62,930 nt of DNA, from positions 1 to 62,930 of the forward strand of contig NZ_CANLBS010000030.1 of NCBI RefSeq assembly GCF_947488945.1, read 5' to 3'. A program made the position numbers and the translations under genes. Source of the stretch: an uncultured Streptomyces sp. (lineage in GTDB: Bacteria > Actinomycetota > Actinomycetes > Streptomycetales > Streptomycetaceae). The notes under the pieces were generated by a model. That model saw nothing but the letters and a program-made list of their open reading frames with translations, did no database searches and was not told where the DNA came from. Of this stretch, positions 40,345 through 52,142 are shown in pieces (the first letter of the stretch is position 1; every line of letters starts with the position of its first letter).

Positions 40345-41769
40345 GTGCGTGCCGAACCACTGCCCGCCGCCCCGCCGTCCGTCGACCGGGGCGTGCCGTC
40401 CCGTCCCGTTGCCCCGACACCGCCTCTCGGGATCGAGCGGGCGGGTGCCGAGCCTGTTCCCCCGGACCGCCGGCACGGCAGGCCGCGGTCGCTGTTCACC
40501 CTGTGGTTCGGGGCGAACGTGCAGTTCGCCACCGTGAGCGTGGGGGCCCTGGCCACCTCCGTGTTCGGTCTCGACCTGCTGCCCGCGGTGCTGGCGATCG
40601 CCCTCGGAACCCTGCTGAGCGCGGCCCTGGTGGGCCTCCTCTCCACCCGTGGGCCCGTCACCGGTGTGCTGCAACTCATCCAGACCCGCGGTCCGTTCGG
40701 CCGGCTCGGCAGCCTGCCGTCCGCGGCGTTCACCCTCGTCAACGGGGTCGGCTGGTGCGTCGTGGACACCTTGCTCGGCATGTTCATCCTGCGCGACCTC
40801 ACCGGACTGGGGTTCACCCCCGCCCTGCTGCTGATGGCGGCGGCCCAGCTCACCGTGGCGGTGTTCGGCTACCGCATGATCCACGCGGTGGAACGCGGGC
40901 TGGCGCTGGTTCTCGTCGTCGTCTTCGCGGTGGTGTCGGTGTACGGCTTCGGCGACGCCCGTGCGGCCGCGCCCGTCGCGCCTTCCGACGGCTCGACCGC
41001 AGCCTTTCTGCTGGTGGTCGCCGTCACCGCCGCCCGGGGGCTGGGCTGGGCGGGTTACGCCTCCGACTACAGCCGCTACCTGCCGGCGGACGCCCCGGCC
41101 CGGCGGGTCTTCCTGGCGGCCGCCGGCGGCAGCGCGGTGGCCGGGGTGTGGATCGGCTCGCTCGGCGCGGCCATCGGCACCGCCGCCGCGGTGGACGACC
41201 CGAGCACGATGGTGAGCGGCCTGCTTCCGGACGCCCTCGGCGCCGTCGTGCTGGTCGCCCTGCTGGTCTCCACCCTGGCCTCCACGGTCATCGACCTGTA
41301 CTCCGGCGCGATGGCGGCGCTGGTGGCCGGATTCGCCGTACCCCGCTGGGTCTCCGTCCTGGCGGTCGGCGGCCTGGGCACGGTGCTGTCCTGGTACGCC
41401 GGACACGGGGACTTCGCCTCCCGCCTCCAGGACTTCCTGCTGATGACCGGGTACTGGCTGGCGCCCTGGGCCGCGGTGCTGGTCACCGCGTACTGGTGGC
41501 GCGAGCGCGGGGTGCACGACACGGCACGGCTCTACGACGCGCGGCACCGCTTCGGCTGGGGGCTGCCCGCCGTCCTGGTGGCCCTGCTCGCCGAACTCCC
41601 CTTCATGAACCAGTCCTTCTACACCGGCCCGCTGGCGGCCGCCCACCCGGGCGTGGGACCGTTCGGCCTGCTCGTCGGGTTCGCCGTGTCGGCCGCCCTG
41701 TACGCCGCGCTGACCGCCTGGCGCCCCACCCCGCCCGCCGGCCTTCCGGCCCCCGCACCGGCCGGGTGA
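40345..41769 (+). CDS. NCS1-family purine/cytosine permease
   Basis: A 474-aa, ~12-TM transporter. NCS1 hallmarks are LFTLWFGANVQFATVSVGALA in TM1, a TM3 stretch ending GPFGRLGSLPSAAFTLVNGVGW, and the TM6-7 pattern GWAGYASDYSRYLPADAPARRV. Members import cytosine, purines, allantoin or hydantoins with Na+ or H+. GTG 40345 has GAGGAG 6 bp upstream, so the longer Pro-rich N-terminus is rejected. It heads an operon with a deaminase and an amidohydrolase, pointing to uptake and hydrolytic deamination of a nucleobase-like compound. Confidence 0.9.
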   Translation: MRAEPLPAAPPSVDRGVPSRPVAPTPPLGIERAGAEPVPPDRRHGRPRSLFTLWFGANVQFATVSVGALATSVFGLDLLPAVLAIALGTLLSAALVGLLSTRGPVTGVLQLIQTRGPFGRLGSLPSAAFTLVNGVGWCVVDTLLGMFILRDLTGLGFTPALLLMAAAQLTVAVFGYRMIHAVERGLALVLVVVFAVVSVYGFGDARAAAPVAPSDGSTAAFLLVVAVTAARGLGWAGYASDYSRYLPADAPARRVFLAAAGGSAVAGVWIGSLGAAIGTAAAVDDPSTMVSGLLPDALGAVVLVALLVSTLASTVIDLYSGAMAALVAGFAVPRWVSVLAVGGLGTVLSWYAGHGDFASRLQDFLLMTGYWLAPWAAVLVTAYWWRERGVHDTARLYDARHRFGWGLPAVLVALLAELPFMNQSFYTGPLAAAHPGVGPFGLLVGFAVSAALYAALTAWRPTPPAGLPAPAPAG

Positions 41770-41799
41770 CCCGGCCCGTCGTCCGGTCCCGGGTGACGC

Positions 41800-42060
41800 C
41801 CGCGGCCCGGCCCGTGACGACGCCGCCCGTGACGACCCGGCCCGTGACGACCCCGCCCGTGGTCCGGCCCGGTGATCCGCCCCGCGACCCGGTCCCCGAC
41901 CCGCCGCCCCGCCGGCCGGCACCGTCACGATCGACCCGCACCGGACGACGTACCGCGACCTGCGCACGTACCGACCCACCGACCCACCGACCGCCGACCG
42001 CCGACCCGCCGACCACCGACCCACCGCGCACGCACACCCGCACCCGCGCCCCCACCCGCA
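41800..42060. repeat. Low-complexity repeats between permease and deaminase
   Basis: Three near-copies of CCCGTGACGAC(C/G)CC(G)CCCGTGACG lie at ~41810-41870, followed by a CCGACC/CCACCGACC-rich tract to ~42060. They encode only Arg/Pro/Asp strings. They probably grew by slippage. The unusual 300-bp spacer could reduce co-transcription of the deaminase with the permease. Confidence 0.6.
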
Positions 42061-42072
42061 CCGAGGAGACCC

Positions 42073-42582
42073 GTGAACACCCCGAATCCTTCCGCCCCGC
42101 TCACCGCCGACGAGGAGAGGTTCCTCCTCGCCGCCGTCGAACTGGCGGCCCGCGCCCGGCAGGGCGGCAACCACCCCTTCGGCTCGCTGCTCGTCCTGGA
42201 CGGCGCCGTCGTCCTGGAGGCCGGCAACACCGTGACCACCGGCAAGGACGTCACCGGTCACGCGGAGACCAACCTGATCCGGCTGGCGACCGTCGCGTAC
42301 ACCCGTGCCGAACTCGCCCGCGCCACGCTCTACACCAGCACCGAGCCGTGCGCGATGTGCGCGGGAGCCGTCTACTGGAGCGGCGTCGGCCGGGTCGTCT
42401 ACGCGCTGGGGGAGGACGAACTCCTGGAACTGACGGGCGCGGACGAGGAGAACCCCACCATGGCGCTGCCCTGCCGCACCGTCTTCGCGGCCGGTCAGCG
42501 CCCGGTCCTGGTGTCGGGCCCGCACCTGAGGGAACGCGCCGCCGCCGTCCACGCGGGATTCTGGACCGGGGCCGACGCGTGA
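42073..42582 (+). CDS. Nucleoside/nucleobase deaminase (CDA/TadA-type)
   Basis: A 169-aa zinc-dependent deaminase. The proton shuttle and zinc His are in H63-A-E65 (TGHAETNLIR); the other zinc ligands Cys93 and Cys96 are in STEPCAMCAGAVYWSG. The pattern matches guanine or cytosine deaminase-like enzymes of the TadA/GuaD group. GTG 42073 follows GAGGAG. Its stop overlaps the amidohydrolase GTG (GTGA). With the NCS1 permease it likely converts an imported aminated base to the keto form. Confidence 0.88.
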   Translation: MNTPNPSAPLTADEERFLLAAVELAARARQGGNHPFGSLLVLDGAVVLEAGNTVTTGKDVTGHAETNLIRLATVAYTRAELARATLYTSTEPCAMCAGAVYWSGVGRVVYALGEDELLELTGADEENPTMALPCRTVFAAGQRPVLVSGPHLRERAAAVHAGFWTGADA

Positions 42583-43922
42583 CGGGCCGGCACCCCCGCA
42601 CCCTCGTGCGCAACGGGATCGTCCTGCCCTGCGAGGGGCGCCGGACCGTCCACGACCCCGGTTCGGTGCTGATCGAGAACGGCAGGATCACCGCCGTCGG
42701 GCCGGTGGCCGAACTGGACGCGGCGGCGGCCGACGCGGTCGTGGTCGACGCCACCGGCCACGCCGTCCTCCCCGGCCTGCACAACACCCACCTGCACTCC
42801 GGGCTGTTGCGCGGCACCGCCGAGTCCAAGGCACTGTGGGACTGGCTGCGCGACTACGTCGACCCCGCCCACCGGGCCCTCACCCCCGAGATCGCCGAGG
42901 CCGCCTCGCTGCTCTGCTACACCGAGTCGCTGCGCGCCGGCACCACCTCGGTGATGGACATGTGGCGGCACATGGAGGGGTCGGCGCACGCGGCGGAACG
43001 GGTCGGCATCCGCGCCACCCTCGTGCCGTACGTGGCCGACCTGCCCGGCTACGACTACTTCGAGACCCTGGACACCAACCGGCGGCTCCTCACCGAGTAC
43101 CGGACCCACGCGCGCGGCCGGGTCCGCTCCTGGGTCGGCCTGGAACACCTCTTCTACTGCTCCGAGGAGGCGTTCGCGGGGGCGGCGGCGCTGGCCGCCG
43201 AGTTCGACACCGGCCTGCACACCCATTCATCCGAGACCACCTGGGAGGTCGAGGAGTCGCTGCGCCGGACCGGCCGCCGCCCGATCGAGGAGTTCCACCA
43301 CCGGGGCATCCTCGGGCCGCGCACGGTCGTCGCCCACTGTGTCTGGCTCGACGACCATGAGCTGGACCTGCTGGCGGACACCGGGACGGCCGTCGCCCAC
43401 TGCCCCTGCTCCAACATGAAGCTGTCCTCGGGACCGGCCCGGATCGTCGACATGCGGCGACGGGGCATCACGGTGGGCCTCGGCAGCGACGGCGAGAAGG
43501 AGAACAACAACCTCGACCTGCTGGAGGAGATGAAGTTCGCCTCGCTCCTGCAGAAGCTCACCACGCTGGACCCCACGACCGGCGACCCCTGGGACATCCT
43601 CGCCATGGCCACCCTGGACGGCGCCCGCGCCCTCGGTCTGGACGCGGAGACGGGCTCGCTGGAGCCCGGGAAGAAGGCCGACGTCATCACCGTCGACCTG
43701 CGCCGGCTGCACACCACCCCGCTGCTGCACGGCGCGGACTCCAACGCCGCCGCTCATCTGGTGTTCTCGGCCGGCTCCGCCGACGTGTCCGACGTCTGGG
43801 TGGACGGCCACCGCCTGGTGGAGGAGGGCCGGGTCCGCAGCGTGGACCCGGAGACGGTCCGCGTACGGGCGCAGAGCGCGGCCGAGGACCTTTTCCGCCG
43901 CCGGGCCGCGCTGCCCCGCTGA
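42579..43922 (+). CDS. Amidohydrolase-family deaminase (TrzA/AtzA/SAH-deaminase-like)
   Basis: A 447-aa member of the amidohydrolase superfamily subtype III. Metal ligands are visible as HNTHLHSGLL (HxH), LHTHSSETTWEVEE, VVAHCVWLDDHE and the final Asp in GLGSDGEKENNNLDL. Such enzymes deaminate guanine, 8-oxoguanine, S-adenosylhomocysteine or triazines, and this one looks closest to the 8-oxoguanine/SAH deaminase group. The exact substrate is inferred. GTG 42579 overlaps the deaminase stop, so the two enzymes are made together and presumably act in sequence or on related bases. Confidence 0.88.
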   Translation: MTGRHPRTLVRNGIVLPCEGRRTVHDPGSVLIENGRITAVGPVAELDAAAADAVVVDATGHAVLPGLHNTHLHSGLLRGTAESKALWDWLRDYVDPAHRALTPEIAEAASLLCYTESLRAGTTSVMDMWRHMEGSAHAAERVGIRATLVPYVADLPGYDYFETLDTNRRLLTEYRTHARGRVRSWVGLEHLFYCSEEAFAGAAALAAEFDTGLHTHSSETTWEVEESLRRTGRRPIEEFHHRGILGPRTVVAHCVWLDDHELDLLADTGTAVAHCPCSNMKLSSGPARIVDMRRRGITVGLGSDGEKENNNLDLLEEMKFASLLQKLTTLDPTTGDPWDILAMATLDGARALGLDAETGSLEPGKKADVITVDLRRLHTTPLLHGADSNAAAHLVFSAGSADVSDVWVDGHRLVEEGRVRSVDPETVRVRAQSAAEDLFRRRAALPR

Positions 43923-44208
43923 GGACCCGGGCCGGCGACCTCCGGGGCACCGGCCCCCGGAGGTCACCGTGCGTGTCCGGTCCGAACGCGACCGGGCGCC
44001 GGACGGTCGGCGTCCGACCCCGGCGCGTCGTACACCGCCGCCCACGGGGTACACGCATCACGTGTCCCCGTCCCCGCGTGCCCGTGCCGCCCGTGTGCGT
44101 ACCTCCCGTGCACGGACGACACGGGCGGACGCGGGCGGGCACGGGCGGGGAACGGATCGACGGACACCCGCCCCTGGGCATGACCGGACAGCGGCGATGT
44201 ACTAGAGT

Positions 44209-44226
44209 TATCTCGACATCGAGATA
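44209..44226. promoter_or_regulatory. Palindromic operator upstream of aconitase
   Basis: TATCTCGA-CA-TCGAGATA, a perfect 8-bp inverted repeat 157 bp before the acnA start. It fits a MarR-type site. In S. coelicolor the MarR protein TamR is reported to act on the aconitase promoter (established knowledge, recalled); I infer a similar role here. Confidence 0.65.
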
Positions 44227-44267
44227 TCTGCCGAGGCGTCCCGCAGCCGCCGCTCGGTAAGGGTTAC

Positions 44268-44286
44268 CTAACTAAGCCTTACCTTA
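44268..44286. promoter_or_regulatory. Candidate DmdR/IdeR iron box upstream of aconitase
   Basis: CTAACTAAGCCTTACCTTA matches the reverse complement of the actinobacterial iron-box consensus TTAGGTTAGGCTCACCTAA in 13 of 19 positions. An AT-rich block of this kind is rare here. Iron control of an Fe-S enzyme would be sensible. Confidence 0.5.
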
Positions 44287-44382
44287 GCGGATGGCCCGCG
44301 CAGCCGTAGGCGGCACCACACGGCGCCCGCCGTGAGTGGGGCGCGGCGCGGAGTTACGCGCACATTGATGAAGGAGACTGTC

Positions 44383-47112
<2,730 letters not shown>

Positions 47113-47135
47113 GCGGCGGCGGCACACCAGCGTGA

Positions 47136-47175
47136 GGGCCGCACCGGCCGGGTCCCGACCCGGCCGGTGCGGCCC
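47136..47175 (+). terminator. Strong stem-loop terminator after acnA
   Basis: GGGCCGCACCGGCCGGG-TCCCGA-CCCGGCCGGTGCGGCCC: a perfect 17-bp stem with a 6-nt loop, 24 bp past the stop. Confidence 0.85.
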
Positions 47176-47229
47176 GTTGCCGTCCGGTCCGCGGGGACCG
47201 CAACCAGAGACTCTAAGGTCGGTGGTCTG

Positions 47230-48459
47230 ATGAAGAACAATCTGACCTGGCCCGCGGCCAAGGCCGGCCACGAGTCGGTGCGGCGCCACAACCTCAGCCT
47301 GGTGCTCCGGACCGTGCACGAGGAGGGCGAGGTCACCCGCGCCCGGGTGGCGACCCTCGTCGGCCTCACCCGCGCCGCCGTCTCCTCCCTCGTGGAGGAG
47401 CTGATGGAGCTGGGCTGCCTCACCGAGTCCGGCAAGACGTCCAGCGGGTCCGCCGGACGCCCCGGCACCGTGCTGCGGCTCGCGAGGACCGGCCCCGCCG
47501 GGCTCGGCGTGGAGATCAACATCGACTACGTCTCGGTGTGCGCCGTCGACCTCACCGGCACCGACCGGGTACGCGTCACCGAGCACACCGACCACCGCGG
47601 CGTCCCGCCCGCCGACGTCCTCGCCCACGCCGCCCGGCTCACCGACCGGGTCGTGCAGTCCACCCGCGAGCAGGAACTGCGCGTCGTCGGCGTCGAGCTG
47701 GCGCTGCCCGGCCTGGTCTCCGGCGGCGTGGTCCGCCAGGCCCCGAACCTCGGCTGGAACCGGGTGGCGGCCGAGGGCATCTTCGGACAGGCCCTCAGCT
47801 CCCTGCGCCCCGCCGGGCGGGCCCTGGCCGTCGGCTCCGACAACGAGGCGAACCTCGCGGCCCTCGCCGAACTCCGGTTCGGCGGGCTCGGATCCGTACG
47901 CACCTTCCTCTACCTCACCGGTGAGATCGGCGTCGGCGGGGCTCTCGTCCTCAACGGCGAGATGCTGCGCGGCGCGCACGGCTTCGCGGGCGAGATCGGG
48001 CACGTCGTCGTCGACCCGCAGGGCCCGCTCTGCCGGTGCGGGGCGCGCGGCTGCCTCGAGCAGTACGCGGGCCGGGCCGCGCTGCTGGAGGCGGCGGGCA
48101 TCGACCCCGCCGCCGGTGTGCCCGGCATCGGCGAGCTGGCCCGCAGGGCGGCCGCCGGCGACCCGCGGGCGGTGGACTCCCTGTGGGAGGCGGGGGACCG
48201 GATGGGCGTGGTGCTGGCCGGCGTGGTGAACCTCTTCGACCCCGAGGCGGTCGTCCTCGGCGGCATCTACCGCACCCTGATGCCCTGGCTGGAGAAGGCC
48301 GCCGACGCCCAGCTCACCACCCGGGTCGTGTCGGGCCGGTGGCACGAGAACGGCAGCCGGCTGCGCGCCTCCTCCGTCTCCGGCGACGCGGCCCGCGGCG
48401 CGGCGGCCCGCGTGGTGCAGGACGTCCTCGACAACCCGGCGGCGTACGCGCACCGTTGA
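47230..48459 (+). CDS. ROK-family transcriptional regulator
   Basis: A 409-aa repressor-type ROK protein. An N-terminal winged HTH (VTRARVATLVGLTRAAVSSLVEEL) precedes the sugar-kinase-like domain (GVEINIDYVSVCAVDLTG, VGSDNEANLAALAEL, YLTGEIGVGGALVLNGEM). The ROK zinc-binding signature CRCGARGCLEQY is intact. Such proteins usually repress sugar uptake or catabolic genes and respond to a sugar or sugar phosphate. Flanking genes give no direct target; the sugar ABC importer at 59.6-62.7 kb is the nearest candidate. ATG 47230 is chosen because homology begins there, though the ribosome site is modest. Confidence 0.9.
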   Translation: MKNNLTWPAAKAGHESVRRHNLSLVLRTVHEEGEVTRARVATLVGLTRAAVSSLVEELMELGCLTESGKTSSGSAGRPGTVLRLARTGPAGLGVEINIDYVSVCAVDLTGTDRVRVTEHTDHRGVPPADVLAHAARLTDRVVQSTREQELRVVGVELALPGLVSGGVVRQAPNLGWNRVAAEGIFGQALSSLRPAGRALAVGSDNEANLAALAELRFGGLGSVRTFLYLTGEIGVGGALVLNGEMLRGAHGFAGEIGHVVVDPQGPLCRCGARGCLEQYAGRAALLEAAGIDPAAGVPGIGELARRAAAGDPRAVDSLWEAGDRMGVVLAGVVNLFDPEAVVLGGIYRTLMPWLEKAADAQLTTRVVSGRWHENGSRLRASSVSGDAARGAAARVVQDVLDNPAAYAHR

Positions 48460-48771
48460 GCGAACGGGCCGGGCCCCGGTCCCGTGCGCCCGCCCGACCG
48501 GTGCGCGCCGACCGATGCGTCCCGGCCGTCAGGCACACGCGTGGCGTGTCCGCGTGGCGCCGCGCGCCGTCCCTGACCGCCCCCGCGCCCCGGACCGCAC
48601 GGGCTCCGCACTCGCTCCCGCCTGGTGCCCGACCACATTCCGGCGGGCCGAACGGTGGCGGTGCACGCCGTACCGGCGGGCCGGACGGCGTACGTACCGT
48701 TCTCGGGTCGGTGCGGACCAACGCGCGGGCGGCACGGGTTCCGGCCGCCACGCCCGGGGCGGAGGAGCGGT
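48460..48771. other. Intergenic region before the CoA-transferase genes
   Basis: About 310 bp, very GC-rich. No recognisable gene, RNA or strong palindrome. It should carry the promoter of the scoAB pair; GGAGGAG lies at its right end as the ribosome site. Confidence 0.4.
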
Positions 48772-49572
48772 ATGGGGCTGGACAAGACGGTCGGCAGTAC
48801 GCACGAGGCGGTGGCGGACATCCCTGACGGGGCGTCGCTCGCCGTCGGCGGGTTCGGCCTGTGCGGCATCCCGTCGGCGCTGATCGCCGCGCTGCTGCGG
48901 CGCGGCACGGGCGGCCTGGAGGTGGTGTCCAACAACTGCGGGGTGGACGACTGGGGGCTCGGCCTGTTGCTCCGGGCCGGCCGCATCGCCCGGATGACCA
49001 GCTCGTACGTCGGGGAGAACAAGGAGTTCGCCCGGCAGTACCTCAGCGGCGAACTGGAGGTGGAGCTGGTGCCCCAGGGGACGCTCGCCGAACGGCTGCG
49101 GGCGGGCGGGTCCGGCATTCCGGCGTTCTACACGCCCGCCGGGGCCGGGACACAGATCGCCCGGGGCGGACTGCCCTGGCGCCACACCCCGGACGGGCGG
49201 GTGGCGGTGGCCTCCCCGCCGAAGGAGGTCCGGGTCTTCGCCGGCCGGGAGCACCTGCTGGAGGAGAGCATCACCACCGACTACGCGCTGGTGCGGGCCG
49301 CGGTGGGGGACCGGCACGGCAACCTGGTGTTCCACGCCTCGGCCCGCAACTTCAACCCCCAGGCCGCGATGGCCGGCCGGATCACCGTCGCCGAGGTCGA
49401 GCGGCTGGTGGAGCCCGGCGAACTCGACCCGGACGCGGTGCACCTGCCGGGGGTCTTCGTGCAGCGGGTGGTGCGGGTCTCCCCGGACGACCCGGCCGCC
49501 GAACGGCGGGTCGAGCGACGGTGTGTGCGGATCGAAGAGGAAGGCGGGGCCCGTCGTGGCGCTGACGCGTGA
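48772..49572 (+). CDS. scoA: 3-oxoacid CoA-transferase subunit A
   Basis: A 266-aa class I CoA-transferase alpha subunit. Family features are VADIPDGASLAVGGFGLCGIPSALI (CoA-binding glycine loop), SNNCGVDDWGLGLLL and SYVGENKEFARQYL, matching succinyl-CoA:3-ketoacid transferase A chains. ATG 48772 has GGAGGAG. Its 3' end overlaps subunit B by 17 bp. The pair activates acetoacetate, the product of 3-hydroxybutyrate oxidation, to acetoacetyl-CoA, which suits the PHB-degrading genes downstream. Confidence 0.92.
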   Translation: MGLDKTVGSTHEAVADIPDGASLAVGGFGLCGIPSALIAALLRRGTGGLEVVSNNCGVDDWGLGLLLRAGRIARMTSSYVGENKEFARQYLSGELEVELVPQGTLAERLRAGGSGIPAFYTPAGAGTQIARGGLPWRHTPDGRVAVASPPKEVRVFAGREHLLEESITTDYALVRAAVGDRHGNLVFHASARNFNPQAAMAGRITVAEVERLVEPGELDPDAVHLPGVFVQRVVRVSPDDPAAERRVERRCVRIEEEGGARRGADA

Positions 49573-50209
49573 GCAGATGGCGGCCAGGGCCGCCCGGGAG
49601 CTGGTGGACGGCACCTGCGTCAACCTCGGCATCGGCCTGCCCACCCTGATCCCCGGTCATCTGCCGCCCGGCGTCGAGGTGGTGCTGCAGTCGGAGAACG
49701 GCATTCTCGGCACCGGCCCGTACCCGACGGAGGAGCAGATCGACCCCGATCTGGTCAACGCGGGCAAGGAGACGGTGACGGTGCTGCCGGGCGCCTCGTA
49801 CTTCGACTCGGCGTTGTCCTTCGGGATGATCCGCGGCGGACACGTCGACACCGCCGTGCTGGGCGCCATGCAGGTCTCGCAGGACGGGGACCTGGCGAAC
49901 TGGATGATCCCCGGCAAGAGGGTGAAAGGCATGGGCGGGGCGATGGACCTGGTGCACGGCGCGCGCCGGGTGATCGTGCTGATGGAGCACACCGCCAGGG
50001 ACGGCACCCCCAAACTCGTGCGGCGGTGCGGCCTGCCGCTCACCGGAGCCGGGGTGGTCCATCGCGTCGTCACCGACCTCGCCGTCCTTGACGTGACCCC
50101 GGACGGTTTCGCGCTGGCCGAGCTGGCGCCGGGTGTCACGCTCGCCCGGGTGCGGGCCGCGACGGAGGCGGAACTACGGGTACCGGCAGGTCTCCTGGCG
50201 GCCCCATAG
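49556..50209 (+). CDS. scoB: 3-oxoacid CoA-transferase subunit B
   Basis: A 217-aa beta subunit with the catalytic glutamate in VVLQSENGILGTGPYPTEEQ and the downstream GGHVDTAVLGAMQVSQDGDLANWMIPG block of succinyl-CoA:acetoacetate transferases. GTG 49556 gives VALTREQMAARAARE. Overlap with subunit A implies 1:1 synthesis. It completes the heteromeric CoA-transferase that channels acetoacetate into central metabolism. Confidence 0.93.
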   Translation: MALTREQMAARAARELVDGTCVNLGIGLPTLIPGHLPPGVEVVLQSENGILGTGPYPTEEQIDPDLVNAGKETVTVLPGASYFDSALSFGMIRGGHVDTAVLGAMQVSQDGDLANWMIPGKRVKGMGGAMDLVHGARRVIVLMEHTARDGTPKLVRRCGLPLTGAGVVHRVVTDLAVLDVTPDGFALAELAPGVTLARVRAATEAELRVPAGLLAAP

Positions 50210-50389
50210 GCCCTGGGCGCGGTTGCCGCAACAGGCCGCGCACCACGTCGTCCGACGGCCGGTTGTGGTGGGCGACGCCATATCGGCGCGCACCGGGCGG
50301 CTTCTACGGTGCCGGTCAGCGGGCGGCTCTCCCGAAGAACGGGTCGGGGGACCCGCCCGGTGCACCCCCACACCACCGAAGGAGCCGCC

Positions 50390-51928
50390 ATGACGCCGTC
50401 ACCACTCCGGGGAGTTCTCCGCCTCCGGCGCCCAGTGCCGCCCCGACCGTTTCCCGCCCGAAGCCGGCGCGGGCGGTTCGCGGCGGTCATCGCCCTCGTG
50501 CTGGGCGCCCTGCTGGCCGGCCCCGCCCCGGCCGCGCAGGCGATCGGCGCCGCACCGGCCGCGGAGGCCGCCGTCGCCCTGACCCGGGTCGCCGACTACG
50601 GTGCCAATCCCGGGCAGTTGAACATGTACGTCTACCGGCCCGCCACCCTGGCCGCCCGCCCCGCCGTGGTGCTGGCGCTGCACGGCTGCACCCAAAGCGC
50701 CCAGGGGTACGCGGACAACTCCGGGCTGCCCGAACTCGCCGACCGGCACGGCTTTCTGGTGGTGTTCGCCGAGACCACGTCCGCGAACAACCTGAACAAG
50801 TGCTTCAACTGGTTCCAGACCGCCGACGTCCGCCGGGGCCAGGGCGAAGCCGCCTCCCTGCGGCAGATGGCCGCGCACACCGTCTCCGCGTACGGGGCCG
50901 ACGCCGGGCGCACCTACGTCACCGGGCTCTCCGCCGGGGGCGCCATGACCTCGGCGATGCTCGCCGCCTATCCGGACGTCTTCCGGGCCGGCGCCGTGGT
51001 CGCCGGACTTCCCCACGGCTGCGCCTCCGACGTCTCCGGCGCCTACGGCTGCATGAACCCGGGGGTCGACCTCACCCCCGCCCAGTGGGCGCAGCGGGTC
51101 CGTGACGGCTTCCCGTCCTGGACCGGGCCCTGGCCGCGGGTCGCCGTCTGGCAAGGGGACCGGGACACCACGGTCGTGCCGCGCAACGCCGACGAACTCC
51201 GCGACCAGTGGACCGGGTTGCACGGTCTGTCCCAGACGCCGGCCCGCACCTCCGTGATCGGCCCGAACGCGACCCGGCACGAGGAGTATCCGGCCGCGGA
51301 CGGCTCGGTCGCCGTCGAGGTGAACCGCGTTCCGGGCATCGCGCACGGCACTCCGGTCGATCCCGGCAGCGGTGCCGAGAGTTGCGGCTCCACCGGTGCC
51401 GCCTACTTCCTCGACTCGATCTGCTCCAGCTACTGGATCACCCGCTTCTTCGGACTGGCGGACTCCGCGCCGCAGCCCGGCACGCTGCCCGCCCCCACGG
51501 GCCTGGCCGCCATTGGCCGCACCGACACCACCATCGGCCTGAGCTGGACGGCTGTCTCCGGAGCCGCCGGGTACGTGGTCCGGCGCGACGGTGTCCAGGT
51601 CGGAGCCCCCGACTCGGCCGCGTACACGGACACGGGGCTGACGGCGGGGTCTTCGCACACCTATACGGTCGCCGCCCGGAACGCCGACGGACAGCCGGGC
51701 GCCTTCTCCGGCGCGCTCACCGCCGCCACCACCGGGGGCGTCGCCCCCGTCTGCTGGACGTCGAGCAACTACGCCCACGTGCAGGCCGGCCGCGCCACCA
51801 CCGGCGGCGGCTACACCTACGCCAAGGGTTCGCTCCAGAACATGGGCCTCTACAACACCTTCGTCACCCACACCTTGCGGGAATCGCCCGTCGGCCACTA
51901 CACGCTGGCCGACGGGTCCTGCTCCTGA
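50390..51928 (+). CDS. Extracellular PHB depolymerase-type esterase with Fn3 linker domain
   Basis: A 512-aa secreted enzyme. After a basic leader and hydrophobic signal (FAAVIALVLGALLAGPAPAAQA) comes the depolymerase catalytic domain with oxyanion segment LALHGCTQSAQGYAD, nucleophile Ser in VTGLSAGGAMTSAML, Asp in WQGDRDTTVVP and His in GIAHGTPVDPG. A fibronectin type III-like domain (PTGLAAIGRTDTTIGLSW...) and a C-terminal ~60-aa domain (VCWTSSNYAHVQAGRA...) follow, as in polyhydroxybutyrate depolymerases with linker and substrate-binding parts. ATG 50390 follows AAGGAG. It starts extracellular breakdown of poly-3-hydroxybutyrate; a strong terminator follows. Confidence 0.9.
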   Translation: MTPSPLRGVLRLRRPVPPRPFPARSRRGRFAAVIALVLGALLAGPAPAAQAIGAAPAAEAAVALTRVADYGANPGQLNMYVYRPATLAARPAVVLALHGCTQSAQGYADNSGLPELADRHGFLVVFAETTSANNLNKCFNWFQTADVRRGQGEAASLRQMAAHTVSAYGADAGRTYVTGLSAGGAMTSAMLAAYPDVFRAGAVVAGLPHGCASDVSGAYGCMNPGVDLTPAQWAQRVRDGFPSWTGPWPRVAVWQGDRDTTVVPRNADELRDQWTGLHGLSQTPARTSVIGPNATRHEEYPAADGSVAVEVNRVPGIAHGTPVDPGSGAESCGSTGAAYFLDSICSSYWITRFFGLADSAPQPGTLPAPTGLAAIGRTDTTIGLSWTAVSGAAGYVVRRDGVQVGAPDSAAYTDTGLTAGSSHTYTVAARNADGQPGAFSGALTAATTGGVAPVCWTSSNYAHVQAGRATTGGGYTYAKGSLQNMGLYNTFVTHTLRESPVGHYTLADGSCS

Positions 51929-52020
51929 CGGGGCCCCCGACTTGCCCCGACCTGCCACCTGTCCGAGGGCCCTGACCTGCCCGAGGGCCCTGGCGGTACG
52001 TCGACAGGCATGTCCCGTAA

Positions 52021-52066
52021 CCCCGACGAGGCCGCCCGGTCCCCGCTGCCGGCGGCCTCGTCGGGG
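52021..52066 (+). terminator. Strong stem-loop terminator after the depolymerase gene
   Basis: CCCCGACGAGGCCGCC and GGCGGCCTCGTCGGGG form a perfect 16-bp stem around a 14-nt loop, ~90 bp after the depolymerase stop. Confidence 0.8.
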
Positions 52067-52142
52067 CGGGCGCAGCACCCGCCCGCCCCCGCACACCGCC
52101 CTGCCCCGTTGCGTTCTCTTCCGCCCCGTCACGGAGGTCCCC

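Noticed and set aside
41800..42060. Repeat tract as a CRISPR or minisatellite with coding function
   Set aside because: Units are short, imperfect and without spacers; best explained as slippage in GC-rich spacer DNA.
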